Assembly (NCBI GenBank): GCA_001916005.1 | Contig: MNRP01000048.1 | Span: forward strand, 1 to 35,670 | DNA length: 35,670 nucleotides | DNA from: Clostridium sp. 26_22 | GTDB taxonomy: Bacteria > Bacillota > Clostridia > TANB77 > CAG-508 | Direction of reading: 5' to 3' | Part shown: positions 7,710-16,245 of the stretch, one piece after another | Layout: each line of letters opens with the position of its first letter | Position numbering within the stretch: position 1 is the first letter of the stretch | Notes under the pieces: generated by a model | What the model saw: the letters and a program-made list of their open reading frames with translations, nothing else | Told to the model about the DNA's origin: nothing | Database searches by the model: none | Program-made: the position numbers and the translations under genes

Positions 7710-8669
7710 GTCTTTTATTATTTTATGAATCTTCTCCAACATTTCATCATCAACAACATTCTTAAAATCAATAGATATTTTACTCTCAGAAACATTAAAT
7801 TCCAAAATCTCCAACTTGTTTTTTTGAATAATATTTAATACTTCATGTAATTTTTCAAAATTTCTACTAATTCCATTTCCAACAATAGAAATTCTAGAAA
7901 TTTCCTTTTTCACAACACTTTTTATTGTATTTTCTTCTATTATATCTGTAATTATAGTACCTGCTTTATTGTTAAAAGTAGATTTTGTTATAATAGGTAT
8001 TTTAAATTTTTGACCAATCTCTGCACATCTACCGTGTAAAACTTTTGCACCTTCACTTGAAATTTCTATCATTTCTTCGTATGAAAGTGCTGGTAATTTT
8101 TTAGCATTTTCTATTTTGTTTGGGTCTGCTGTATATACACCATCAACATCAGAAAATATATAACATTCTTTTGCATTAAGTGCTGCAGCAATTGCTATTG
8201 CAGATGTATCCGAACCGCCTCTACCAAGTGTCGTTATATCTAAGTTTTCATTATAACCTTGGAAACCTGCAATTATAACTATTTTTCTTTTTGATAATTC
8301 TTGCAAAATTCTGGTAGTGTCAATATTTTCTATAATTGCATTTTGATTCGTTTTATTTGTAAGTATTCCTGCTTGCCATCCAGTAAGTGATATTGCTTTA
8401 TAGCCCATTTTATTTAACAATATACTTAATTTTGCAATTGATATTTGTTCTCCTGCACTTAATAATACATCCATTTCCCTATCTTTTGTTTCATTTGATA
8501 ATTCTAATGCTTCTGATATTAATTTATCAGTTGTTTTTCCTTGTGCAGATAATATTACTACTATATTATTATTTTTATTATATAAGTTTATTATTTTTTC
8601 TGCTACTATTTTTAATTTGTCATTATCTGCTACAGAACTTCCTCCAAATTTTAGAACTATTGTGTCCAT
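7692..8669 (-). CDS. lysC: Aspartate kinase with shortened regulatory region
   Basis: Phosphorylates L-aspartate with ATP, the first step towards lysine, methionine, threonine and diaminopimelate. The amino-acid-kinase domain starts MDTIVLKFGGSSVAD and includes LLSAGEQIS, AGFQGY, TTLGRGGSDTSAIA and FSDVDGVYTADP. After the kinase domain only about 75 residues remain, containing one recognisable ACT-like unit (RISIVGNGI...). Common monofunctional enzymes have about 400 residues and two ACT repeats, so feedback control may differ. The start at 8669 sits seven bases after GAGGTG; a GTG further upstream (8678) lies inside that ribosome site and is rejected. Confidence 0.93.
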   Translation of the reverse strand: MDTIVLKFGGSSVADNDKLKIVAEKIINLYNKNNNIVVILSAQGKTTDKLISEALELSNETKDREMDVLLSAGEQISIAKLSILLNKMGYKAISLTGWQAGILTNKTNQNAIIENIDTTRILQELSKRKIVIIAGFQGYNENLDITTLGRGGSDTSAIAIAAALNAKECYIFSDVDGVYTADPNKIENAKKLPALSYEEMIEISSEGAKVLHGRCAEIGQKFKIPIITKSTFNNKAGTIITDIIEENTIKSVVKKEISRISIVGNGISRNFEKLHEVLNIIQKNKLEILEFNVSESKISIDFKNVVDDEMLEKIHKIIKDREPNK

Positions 8670-8694
8670 AAATGACACCTCTTTTAAATTGATA

Positions 8695-8730
8695 TAGAGA
8701 GTATTTTCTAATTTTAGATAATACTCTCTA
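8695..8730 (-). other. Long hairpin between prfB and lysC
   Basis: TAGAGAGTATT and AATACTCTCTA, plus four more pairs beyond one mismatch, form a stem of about 16 bp around ATTT. The T-tract after it is poor (TATCAATTT). It could be a weak prfB terminator or a leader hairpin for lysC. Confidence 0.6.
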
Positions 8731-8757
8731 TTATAATATGCTTGTTTTGAAAAAATG

Positions 8758-9859
8758 TTATATTTTCATTTTTAGATAGCTTTCCATAAATCCGTCCAAA
8801 TCTCCATCCATTACTCCTGCAACATTTCCTACTTCGTAGTTTGTTCTGTGGTCTTTAACCATTGTGTATGGGCAAAATACATATGAACGTATTTGACTTC
8901 CCCAAGCAATGTCTTTTTGTTCACCTTTTAAATCTTCTATTTTTTCTTTTTGTTCTTGTTCTTTTAAATCTAATAATTTTGATTTTAACATTCTCATTGC
9001 TGTTTCTCTATTTTGTATTTGTGAACGTTCTGATTGACAAGCTACTACTGTATTTGTTGGTATGTGTGTTATTCTTACTGCAGATGATGTTTTATTTATG
9101 TGTTGTCCCCCTGCCCCTGATGCTCTATATGTGTCTACTCTTAAATCATCTGGGTTTATATTTATTTCTATATCATCTGTTATTTCTGGTAAGACTTCTA
9201 CTGAGGCAAAAGATGTATGTCTTCTCCCCCCTGCATCAAATGGCGAAATTCTAACTAATCTATGTACACCTTTTTCTGATTTCATATAGCCATATGCATT
9301 TTCTCCAATAATCTCAAAGGTTACGCTTTTTAATCCTGCTTCTTCTCCCTCTAAATAATCTAATTCTTTTACTTCATATTCGTTTTTAGTAGCCCATCTT
9401 GTATACATTCTATATAGCATTTCAGCCCAATCCTGAGACTCTGTTCCTCCAGCTCCTGGATGAATTGTTACTATTGCATTATTAGAATCATATTTACCTG
9501 AAAACAACGTTTCTAGTTCTAGTTTTTCTAAGTTCTTTTCTTGTTTTTTATAATTATTTGTAACATCTATTGCTAGTTCTTCATCATATTCTAATTTTAC
9601 CATTTCGGCTAATTCTATTAAATTATTTATTTCTTTTTCAAGTTCTTTATATTTAGTATATTTGCTTTTGATTTTTTTTATTTTTGCTAGTACTTTTTGA
9701 GTATTTTCACTATTATTCCAAAAATCCGGATTGCTAGTTTCTTTTTCTAATTCTGCTAATTCGTTTTCTAATCTTGGTATGTCAAAGAGAAACACCTAAA
9801 TTCTCTAATTTTTGTTTTAACTGATTTAAGTTTCTTATTGTTTCTTCTAAGTCTAACAT
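8758..9859 (-). CDS. prfB: Peptide chain release factor 2, made by programmed +1 frameshift
   Basis: RF2 reads UAA and UGA and releases the finished protein. The gene starts at ATG 9859 (GAGGTG nine bases upstream), reads 25 codons to CTT (9787-9785), meets TGA (9784-9782), and continues in the +1 frame as GAC ATA CCA, giving 366 residues. With this joining the stop-recognition motif SPF falls at 205-207 and the catalytic GGQ at 250-252, the same numbers as in E. coli RF2. That confirms the reading. The second frame alone would start inside the protein and lack the first 25 residues. A terminator hairpin ends about 17 bases before the ATG, and I see no separate promoter. Confidence 0.96.
9781..9797 (-). 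promoter_or_regulatory. RF2 autoregulatory frameshift site
   Basis: Minus strand: an internal Shine-Dalgarno-like AGGTG (9797-9793), five bases, then the slippery CTT TGA C (9787-9781). Low RF2 lets ribosomes pause at TGA and shift +1. The usual site has a stronger AGGGGG three bases before CTT, so this stimulator is weaker and more distant. Confidence 0.9.
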
Positions 9860-9876
9860 AAAATTTATCACCTCTT

Positions 9877-9911
9877 ATAAAAAATTAGGGGAAGCAAAAT
9901 AGCTTACCCCA
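9877..9911 (-). terminator. Terminator after the 78-residue gene, just before prfB
   Basis: Minus strand: GGGGTAAGC and GCTTCCCC (one bulged T) around TATTTT, then TAATTTTTT. It lies between the 9930-10166 stop codon and the prfB ribosome site, so it may act as a partial terminator inside one transcript. Confidence 0.8.
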
Positions 9912-9929
9912 TTCTTAGGACATTTCTAC

Positions 9930-10166
9930 TTAATCTTGAAAATTTGTTATTTTTTCAGCAATATTTTCAAGTGCTGCATAATCATAGCTTTTTAGTGTGA
10001 TGATTATATCATTATTAAGCCTGTAAAAGGATAAAAAAATGTTTAATTCATATGCTAAGCAAATAGCTTTTGATATAAATTTTTCATCACTTTCTTCATT
10101 TTCTACAGATTTTAATAATGATAAACATCCATTACTTATTTTAGCAGTAATCATAGTGCTATTCAT
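9930..10166 (-). CDS. Unrecognised 78-residue protein
   Basis: I do not recognise this protein. It is a short, probably alpha/beta protein without membrane segments or cysteine pairs: an N-terminal part with SNGCLSLLKSVENEESDEKFI, then a hydrophobic strand pair (AYELNIFLSFYRLNNDIIITL) and a final helix. GGAGG lies about seven bases before the ATG. A near-perfect extended -10 promoter upstream and a good terminator downstream show that it is a real, independently expressed gene between fabI and prfB. No function can be inferred. Confidence 0.72.
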   Translation of the reverse strand: MNSTMITAKISNGCLSLLKSVENEESDEKFISKAICLAYELNIFLSFYRLNNDIIITLKSYDYAALENIAEKITNFQD

Positions 10167-10205
10167 TTTTTGTCCTCCTAATGTGAAAATTTTTAATGCT
10201 TACTT

Positions 10206-10234
10206 ATTATATCACACATTTTAAAATTAATCAA
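10206..10234 (-). promoter_or_regulatory. Promoter for the 78-residue gene
   Basis: Minus strand: TTGATT (10234-10229), 17-bp spacer, TATAAT (10211-10206) with TGA before it. The -35 overlaps the fabI stop codon. Confidence 0.82.
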
Positions 10235-11004
10235 ATTCCCATTATGTTATACCCACTATCAGCATAAAGAACTTGGCCAGTAATACTATCAGACATATCA
10301 CTTAATAAAAATGTAGCTACATTTCCTACTTGTGTTGTTGTTACATTTCTATGCAATGGTGCTTTTTCTTCTACAACCGTTAAAATTGAAGAAAAGTCTT
10401 TTATTCCTTTTGCAGAAAGTGTTTTTATTGGACCTGCAGAAATTGCATTTACTCTTTTTCCTTCTTTTCCTAAATTTTCTGCTAAATATCTTACACTAGA
10501 TTCTAGAGCAGCTTTTGCAACTCCCATAACATTATAACCATTTAAAACTTTTGCTGAACCATAATATGTTAATGTTACTAAACTTGCATTTTCATTTAAT
10601 AAATTTATTTCTTTTGCAATTCTTGCTGCTAGTACAAATGAATAACTACTTACATCTAAGGCATGTGAAAATCCTTCTTTGCTGGTATATATAAAATCGT
10701 TATGTAAATCTTCTGTTTTTGCATTTGCTATTGCATGTACCAAACCATCTATTTTGCCATTTTCTTCTTTTATTTTTTCGAATGTTTGCTTTACTAATTC
10801 ATCTTCTGAAGCCCCATTTAATACATAAGCTTTGCTTCCTTTAAATTCTGATATTAATTCTTCTATTTTTTCTTTGTTTTCTTCTCTCATATATGTAAAT
10901 ATTAATTGTGCTCCATTTTCATATGCTGATTTCGCTATTCCATAAGCTATACTCCATTTATTTCTTATACCCATTATTAATATTTTTTTGTTTTCTAATA
11001 ACAT
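10231..11004 (-). CDS. fabI: Enoyl-ACP reductase, NADH type (FabI)
   Basis: Catalyses the last reduction of each fatty-acid elongation round. A 257-residue short-chain dehydrogenase-like protein with the FabI nucleotide-binding start LIMGIRNKWSIAYGIA, where classical SDRs have TGxxxGIG. The FabI-type active site is Y157-x6-K164 within YNVMGVAK, and SAGPIKTLSAKGI is the FabI substrate-loop region. It is the last gene of the fatty-acid operon, 36 bases after accA, with AAGGAGG before ATG. Clostridia often use FabK instead, so FabI here suggests sensitivity to FabI inhibitors unless another reductase exists elsewhere; that is inference. Confidence 0.95.
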   Translation of the reverse strand: MLLENKKILIMGIRNKWSIAYGIAKSAYENGAQLIFTYMREENKEKIEELISEFKGSKAYVLNGASEDELVKQTFEKIKEENGKIDGLVHAIANAKTEDLHNDFIYTSKEGFSHALDVSSYSFVLAARIAKEINLLNENASLVTLTYYGSAKVLNGYNVMGVAKAALESSVRYLAENLGKEGKRVNAISAGPIKTLSAKGIKDFSSILTVVEEKAPLHRNVTTTQVGNVATFLLSDMSDSITGQVLYADSGYNIMGI

Positions 11005-11040
11005 TTTTTCCTCCTTGAAAAACCATTTAAAATGGTATTT

Positions 11041-11856
11041 TTAAATAACATTAAAACTCGTTATGTTTCTAAATTTTTTATATCTTTCTTCTAATATTTG
11101 CTCTGATGTCATTTTATTTGTTTTTTTGATTTCTTTGATAATTTCTTTTTTTAATATTTCTGATGTTTTTGAAAAGTTTTCTTCTGATATTTCATTTTTT
11201 TCAGGTATTATTTTGTCAATTACATTTAACTCATATAAATCTTTTGCAGTTAATTTCATTTTTTCTGCTGCTTCTTTATATCTGCTCGGGTCTTTCCATA
11301 AAATACTGCTATATCCTTCTGGTGACAATATTGAATAAATTGCATTTTCTAGCATGAATACTTTATTTGCAACTCCTATGGCTAAAGCTCCTCCTGATGA
11401 ACCTTCTCCAATTACTATTGAAATTACCGGAACTTTTAATCTTGCCATTTCAAACATTGATTTTGCTATAGCCTCCCCCTGCCCTCTTTCTTCTGCTTCT
11501 ATACCTGGGTAAGCTCCTTTTGTGTCTATGAAAGTTATTACTGGTCTTTTGAATTTTTCTGCTTGTTTCATAAATCTTATTGCCTTTCTATAACTTTCAG
11601 GATTTGGCATTCCAAAATTTCTTTCTATGTTTTCTTTTGTTGTTCTTCCTTTTTGCTCTGCAATTATTGTAAATGGAATATTGTCTATTTTGGCTAAACC
11701 ACAAATTATTGCTTTATCATCTTTAAAATTTTTATCTCCATGTAATTCTATAAATTCATCAAATATTTTTTCTATATATTCAAGTGATGTTTTCCTTTTT
11801 GGATTTCTTGCTATTTCTACTTTTTCCCATGCTGATATTTCTTTTTTATTTTTCAT
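11041..11856 (-). CDS. accA: Acetyl-CoA carboxylase carboxyltransferase subunit alpha
   Basis: With AccD forms the carboxyltransferase that moves CO2 from biotin to acetyl-CoA, giving malonyl-CoA. The 271-residue protein is shorter than E. coli AccA (about 319), mainly at both ends. Typical crotonase-fold motifs are present: FIDTKGAYPGIEAEERGQGEAIA, VIGEGSSGGALAIGVANKV, and AIYSILSPEGYSSILWKD. The start overlaps the end of accD by 11 bases, indicating translational coupling and 1:1 production, with GGAGGACAACATA upstream. Confidence 0.95.
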   Translation of the reverse strand: MKNKKEISAWEKVEIARNPKRKTSLEYIEKIFDEFIELHGDKNFKDDKAIICGLAKIDNIPFTIIAEQKGRTTKENIERNFGMPNPESYRKAIRFMKQAEKFKRPVITFIDTKGAYPGIEAEERGQGEAIAKSMFEMARLKVPVISIVIGEGSSGGALAIGVANKVFMLENAIYSILSPEGYSSILWKDPSRYKEAAEKMKLTAKDLYELNVIDKIIPEKNEISEENFSKTSEILKKEIIKEIKKTNKMTSEQILEERYKKFRNITSFNVI

Positions 11857-12706
11857 TATGTTGTCCTCCTTTGTGATAGCAAATTAATTTATATAGTGTT
11901 TCTTTCATATCTTCTCTTTTTACTATTTTATCAATAAATCCATGTTCAAGTAGAAATTCCGCTGTTTGAAATCCTTCAGGTAGTTTTTCACCTATTGTTT
12001 GTTCAATTACTCTTTGACCTGCAAATCCAATCATTGCACCTGGCTCTGCAAGTATTATATCTCCTAAACTTGCAAATGATGCAGTAACTCCTCCATATGT
12101 TGGATCTGTTAATACTGATATGTATAATAAACCTGCCTCATCAAGTTTTGTAAGTGCTGCTGTTGTTTTAGCCATTTGCATAAGTGATATTATTCCTTCT
12201 TGCATCCTTGCACCACCAGATACCGAAAATATTATAATTGGTAATTTTAGTCTTATGGCTTGTTCTATACTATATGTAATTTTTTCCCCTACAACAGCTC
12301 CCATGCTTCCCATTAGAAAACCACTATCCATTATACAAATCACTACATCTTCTCCATTTATTTTACCAGTACCACAGGCAATTGCTTCTTCTAATCCTGT
12401 TTTTTCTCTTAAGGCTTCTAGTTTTTTAGGATAATCTTCTAAATTTAACGGATTGTTAGTTTCTATATTTAATTCAAATCTTTTGTAAGTTCCTTCATCT
12501 ATAATACTTTCCAATCTTCTATTAATATGCATTCTAAAATAATTGCCACAATTAGGACAAATGTTTAAATTTTCTCTAATTGTTTCTTTGTATAATATTT
12601 CTTTACACTTATTGCATTTTACCCATTTTCCTACTGGAATGTCAACTTTGGATTTTGTATTATTTAAATTTTTACTTTCTCTTTTCTTTATTTTATCTAC
12701 TACCAT
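11846..12706 (-). CDS. accD: Acetyl-CoA carboxylase carboxyltransferase subunit beta
   Basis: A 286-residue partner of AccA. The N-terminus carries the four-cysteine zinc ribbon of bacterial AccD (C31, C34, C50, C53: CNKC ... CPNC). The crotonase-fold core follows with GSMGAVVGEKI, SGGARMQEGI, YISVLTDPTYGGVTASFA and EPGAMIGFAGQRVIEQT. It lies five bases after accC and overlaps accA. The basic N-terminal 25 residues (KKRESKNLNNTKSK) are a variable extension. Confidence 0.96.
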   Translation of the reverse strand: MVVDKIKKRESKNLNNTKSKVDIPVGKWVKCNKCKEILYKETIRENLNICPNCGNYFRMHINRRLESIIDEGTYKRFELNIETNNPLNLEDYPKKLEALREKTGLEEAIACGTGKINGEDVVICIMDSGFLMGSMGAVVGEKITYSIEQAIRLKLPIIIFSVSGGARMQEGIISLMQMAKTTAALTKLDEAGLLYISVLTDPTYGGVTASFASLGDIILAEPGAMIGFAGQRVIEQTIGEKLPEGFQTAEFLLEHGFIDKIVKREDMKETLYKLICYHKGGQHNEK

Positions 12707-12711
12707 TTATA

Positions 12712-14061
12712 CTATTTATCTCCTTTAAACATCTCTTTTTCAATAAATGATGTATCAAATTTTTCTCTAATAAAGTTTGGATTTTTTATGATTTCAAATA
12801 AAAAGTCTCTGTTTGTTTCTATTCCATCAATTACTAATTCTTCCAAAGCTCGTTTCATTTTACTTAATGCTTCATTTCTATTTGCTCCATATGCTATTAT
12901 TTTAGCAAGCATTGAATCATAATTTGATGGAACTGTATAGCCATTATATATTGCTGTATCTACTCTTATTCCATTTCCACCTGGAAGATTTATTTCCTTT
13001 ATTTTTCCAGGTGATGGCATAAAGTTTTTACTAGGATTTTCTGCATTTATCCTACATTCTATAGAATGACCTCTAAATTCAATTTCTTTTTGTTTAAATT
13101 TTAGCTTTTCTCCAGCTGCTATTCTTATCTGTTCTTTTACTAAATCAATACCAGTTCTCATTTCTGTTATTCCATGTTCTACTTGAATTCTTGTGTTCAT
13201 TTCCATAAAGTAAAAATTCTTGTCATGGTCTACTAAAAATTCTACTGTACCACAATTTGTGTAACCTGCTATTTTAGCAACCTTTACAGCAATATTCCCC
13301 ATTTTATTTCTTAGTTTTTCATCAATTATAGTTGATGGTGTTTCTTCTATTAATTTTTGATGATTTCTTTGTATTGTACAATCTCTTTCTCCTAAATGAA
13401 CTATATTTCCATGTTCATCGGCTAAAATTTGGATTTCTATATGTCTTGGTTCTTTTATATATTTTTCTATGTAAATTTCATCATCATTAAATGAATTTTT
13501 AGCTTCTTGTTTAACAATATTATAATTTTTTTCTAGCTCTTCAAAAGAATTAACCAATCTAATCCCTTTTCCACCACCACCAGCAGCAGCTTTTAACAAC
13601 ACAGGATATCCTATATCTTCACATACTAAAATAGCTTGTTTCAAATCTTTAATACTACCATCAGAACCTGGAATAACTGGAATACCTTCTTTTTTCATTA
13701 ATTCTTTACTATTAGACTTATTACCCAGCAAATCGATAACTTCAGGTCTAGGTCCGATAAATTTTATATTAGACTCCTCACAAATTTTAGCAAATTGAGA
13801 ACTCTCAGATAAAAAACCAAAGCCAGGATGAATGCTATCAGCTTTAGTAATATTTGCAGCTTCAATCAAATTCTTTATATTTAAATAACTTTGTTTTGAA
13901 TTTGCAGGGCCTATACAAACGGCTTCATCTGCTAATTTAGTATGCAAAGCCTCCCTATCTGCCTCAGAATATACAGCAACAGTTTTAATATTCATTTCTT
14001 TACATGCTCTAATTATACGAACTGCAATTTCTCCACGATTTGCGATTAATATTTTATTCAA
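12712..14061 (-). CDS. accC: Biotin carboxylase subunit of acetyl-CoA carboxylase
   Basis: Uses ATP and bicarbonate to carboxylate the biotin on AccB. The 449 residues match the family length. It begins with the pre-ATP-grasp fold (KILIANRGEIAVRIIRAC), followed by the ATP-grasp domain with the glycine-rich loop AAAGGGGKGIRLV (158-170), HIEIQILADEHGNIVHLGERDCTIQRRxQK-type segment (here DCTIQRNHQKLIEETPS), EMNTRIQVEHGITE, and the C-terminal biotin-carboxylase domain (GHSIECRINAENP). It lies between fabZ and accD, with 24 bases before it. Confidence 0.96.
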   Translation of the reverse strand: MNKILIANRGEIAVRIIRACKEMNIKTVAVYSEADREALHTKLADEAVCIGPANSKQSYLNIKNLIEAANITKADSIHPGFGFLSESSQFAKICEESNIKFIGPRPEVIDLLGNKSNSKELMKKEGIPVIPGSDGSIKDLKQAILVCEDIGYPVLLKAAAGGGGKGIRLVNSFEELEKNYNIVKQEAKNSFNDDEIYIEKYIKEPRHIEIQILADEHGNIVHLGERDCTIQRNHQKLIEETPSTIIDEKLRNKMGNIAVKVAKIAGYTNCGTVEFLVDHDKNFYFMEMNTRIQVEHGITEMRTGIDLVKEQIRIAAGEKLKFKQKEIEFRGHSIECRINAENPSKNFMPSPGKIKEINLPGGNGIRVDTAIYNGYTVPSNYDSMLAKIIAYGANRNEALSKMKRALEELVIDGIETNRDFLFEIIKNPNFIREKFDTSFIEKEMFKGDK

Positions 14062-14085
14062 TTTTGTTTCACTTACCTTTCTTTA

Positions 14086-14508
14086 TTAAACTATTGCAAA
14101 AGTAAATTCTCCTTTAGCTGCTACTTTTCCATCCACTGTTGCAATGCCTTCACCTATACCAATAGGACCTTTTCTCTTAATTATTTTAACTTCTAACTTT
14201 AATCTATCACCTGGTACAACCATTTTTTTGAACTTCATCTTATCAATTCCGCCAAACAATGCATTCTTCCCTTTGTTTTCTTCCATTGAAAGAATTGCAA
14301 CAGCACCTGTTTGAGCTAATGACTCGGCAATTAAAACTCCTGGCATTATTGGATTATCCGGAAAATGTCCTTTAAAATACCACTCTTCTTTATCTACATT
14401 TTTATATGCTGTTGCACTTTGACCAGGCTCAAAACTTTCAACTTCATCTATCATTAAAAATGGTTCTCTTTGTGGAATTATTTTTTTTATTTCTTCTTTA
14501 CTTAACAT
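14086..14508 (-). CDS. fabZ: 3-hydroxyacyl-ACP dehydratase FabZ
   Basis: Removes water from 3-hydroxyacyl-ACP in each elongation cycle. A 140-residue hot-dog-fold protein with the start IPQREPFLMIDEVE, the catalytic histidine H48 in FKGHFPDNPIMPGVL, and E62 in IAESLAQTGAV. It lies between accB and accC, an arrangement seen in many Clostridia and Lactobacillales. The start follows AAAGGATTTTTAA. Confidence 0.95.
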   Translation of the reverse strand: MLSKEEIKKIIPQREPFLMIDEVESFEPGQSATAYKNVDKEEWYFKGHFPDNPIMPGVLIAESLAQTGAVAILSMEENKGKNALFGGIDKMKFKKMVVPGDRLKLEVKIIKRKGPIGIGEGIATVDGKVAAKGEFTFAIV

Positions 14509-14521
14509 TTAAAAATCCTTT

Positions 14522-14977
14522 CTATTCTATAACAAATAATGGCTTTCCATACTCAACAGTTTCTCCATCTTTTACACATATTTCTATAATTTTTCCATCA
14601 AATTCTGATTCGATTTCATTCATCAATTTCATTGCTTCTATTATACAAAGTGTATCACCTTTTTTTACTGTTTTCCCTATTTCTACATAAGCCTCAGATG
14701 TTGGAGAAGGTTTTAAATAAAAGGTTCCTACCATTGGAGCTTTTACTATTTTTCTATTTTCATTATTACTTGTTTTACTTTCAAATATTTTTTGCTCTTC
14801 TTTTTCGTTATTTTCGATTTTAACAGTTTTTGAACTTTGAACTGTATAATTTTTAGTTTCTTCATTATTTTCTTTTTGTATACTTATTTTAGTTCCATCT
14901 GGTAAACTTATATCTAAAGATGATAGGCTTGAATTTTCCATATCTTCCATTAATTGTTTAATTTCTTTATATTCCAT
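14522..14977 (-). CDS. accB: Biotin carboxyl carrier protein of acetyl-CoA carboxylase
   Basis: Carries the biotin that shuttles CO2 between AccC and AccA/AccD. In its 151 residues, an N-terminal helix (1-30) is followed by a lysine/glutamate/asparagine-rich linker (35-78) and the biotinyl domain (79-151). The biotin-accepting K117 lies in IEAMKLMNEIE and the thumb region in KPSPTSEAYVEIG. The biotin ligase gene sits four genes upstream in the same operon, so modification and target are made together. It is separated from fabF by three bases. Confidence 0.96.
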   Translation of the reverse strand: MEYKEIKQLMEDMENSSLSSLDISLPDGTKISIQKENNEETKNYTVQSSKTVKIENNEKEEQKIFESKTSNNENRKIVKAPMVGTFYLKPSPTSEAYVEIGKTVKKGDTLCIIEAMKLMNEIESEFDGKIIEICVKDGETVEYGKPLFVIE

Positions 14978-14980
14978 TTT

Positions 14981-16222
14981 TTATTCCTCCATATTCCATC
15001 TTTTTAAAATTATGCTTCCATTGTGTCCTCCAAATCCTAAAGAATTTGACATCACTATATTTAATTTTGTTTTTCTTGATTCGTTTGGAACTATATCTAG
15101 ATCACATTCTTCATCTTTTTCTTTATAATTAATTGTAGGTGGTACTATTTGTTCTTCAAGTGCCTTTGTGCAAATTATTGCTTCTACTGCACCTGCTGCA
15201 CCTAATAAATGGCCTGTGTTTCCTTTTGTTGAACTTACCATTACTTTTGTTTCGTTTCCAAGTATCGTTTTTATTGCTTTTGTTTCTATTGAATCGTTTA
15301 GATGTGTTGATGTTCCGTGTGCATTTATATAATCAATTTGTTTTTCTGATATATGTGCATTTTCTATTGCTCTTGACATTGCTTTTGCAGCACATTCTCC
15401 ATTTGGACAAGGTGATGTAATATGATATGCATCTGTTGTTGCTCCAAATCCTATTATCTCTCCATAGATTTTTGCATTTCTTTTTAGTGCATGTTCTAGT
15501 TCTTCTAAAACAACTATTCCTGCACCTTCTCCCATTACAAAACCATCTCTTTCTTTATCGAATGGAATACTTGCTCTATTTTTATCTGTGCTACTTGATA
15601 ATGCTTTCATATTTTCAAATCCAGCTATTCCTACTTCACATATTGCTGCTTCTGTTCCACCTGCTAAAATAACATCTTCTTCACCTAATTTTATTGTTTT
15701 ATATGCTTCACCTATTGCATGTGTAGAAGAGCTACAAGCTGTTAAAATGCTCATTGATTCTCCTTTGAAGCCAAATTCGATAGCTATGTTACCAGATGGC
15801 ATATTTGCTATTGACATTGGTATAAACATTGGAGAAATTCTTTTATTTCCTTTTTCAAAATTGACATCACATTGTTCTTGAATTGTTCTTAATCCTCCAA
15901 TTCCAGAACTTACAAAGATACCAACTCTATTAAAATCTGTATTTTCTTTTGTTATTCCACTTGAAGTAACTGCCTCTCTTGCTGCAATAATTGCAAATTG
16001 TGATACTCTATCTAATCTTTTACTTTGTTTTAAATCAAAGTAATCTAGAGGATTATAGTTTTTTACTTCAGCATCTAACTTTGTTTTAAAATTAGTAGAA
16101 TCAAATAAAGAAATATTATCAATACCACATTTCTTATTTAATATACTTTCCCATGTTTCATTTACATTTTCACCAATTGGTGTAATTGCTCCTAAGCCTG
16201 TTATAACAACTCTTCTTTCCAT
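14981..16222 (-). CDS. fabF: Beta-ketoacyl-ACP synthase II (FabF)
   Basis: Condenses malonyl-ACP with the growing acyl-ACP. The 413 residues and the Cys-His-His triad match FabF exactly: C163 in ILTACSSSTHAIG, H302 in NAHGTSTHLND and H338 in TKGNTGHLLGAAG. The start RRVVITGLGAITPIG is typical. No fabH is nearby, so chain initiation must be encoded elsewhere or be handled by FabF; I cannot tell which. It is preceded by fabG with 23 bases of spacing. Confidence 0.97.
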   Translation of the reverse strand: MERRVVITGLGAITPIGENVNETWESILNKKCGIDNISLFDSTNFKTKLDAEVKNYNPLDYFDLKQSKRLDRVSQFAIIAAREAVTSSGITKENTDFNRVGIFVSSGIGGLRTIQEQCDVNFEKGNKRISPMFIPMSIANMPSGNIAIEFGFKGESMSILTACSSSTHAIGEAYKTIKLGEEDVILAGGTEAAICEVGIAGFENMKALSSSTDKNRASIPFDKERDGFVMGEGAGIVVLEELEHALKRNAKIYGEIIGFGATTDAYHITSPCPNGECAAKAMSRAIENAHISEKQIDYINAHGTSTHLNDSIETKAIKTILGNETKVMVSSTKGNTGHLLGAAGAVEAIICTKALEEQIVPPTINYKEKDEECDLDIVPNESRKTKLNIVMSNSLGFGGHNGSIILKRWNMEE

Positions 16223-16245
16223 TATAAATCTTCCTTTCTCTATTA

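Noticed and set aside
8679..8757. Lysine riboswitch before aspartokinase
   Set aside because: Only 79 bases separate prfB from the gene and they hold a single hairpin; the lysine riboswitch needs about 170 bases and several conserved stems.
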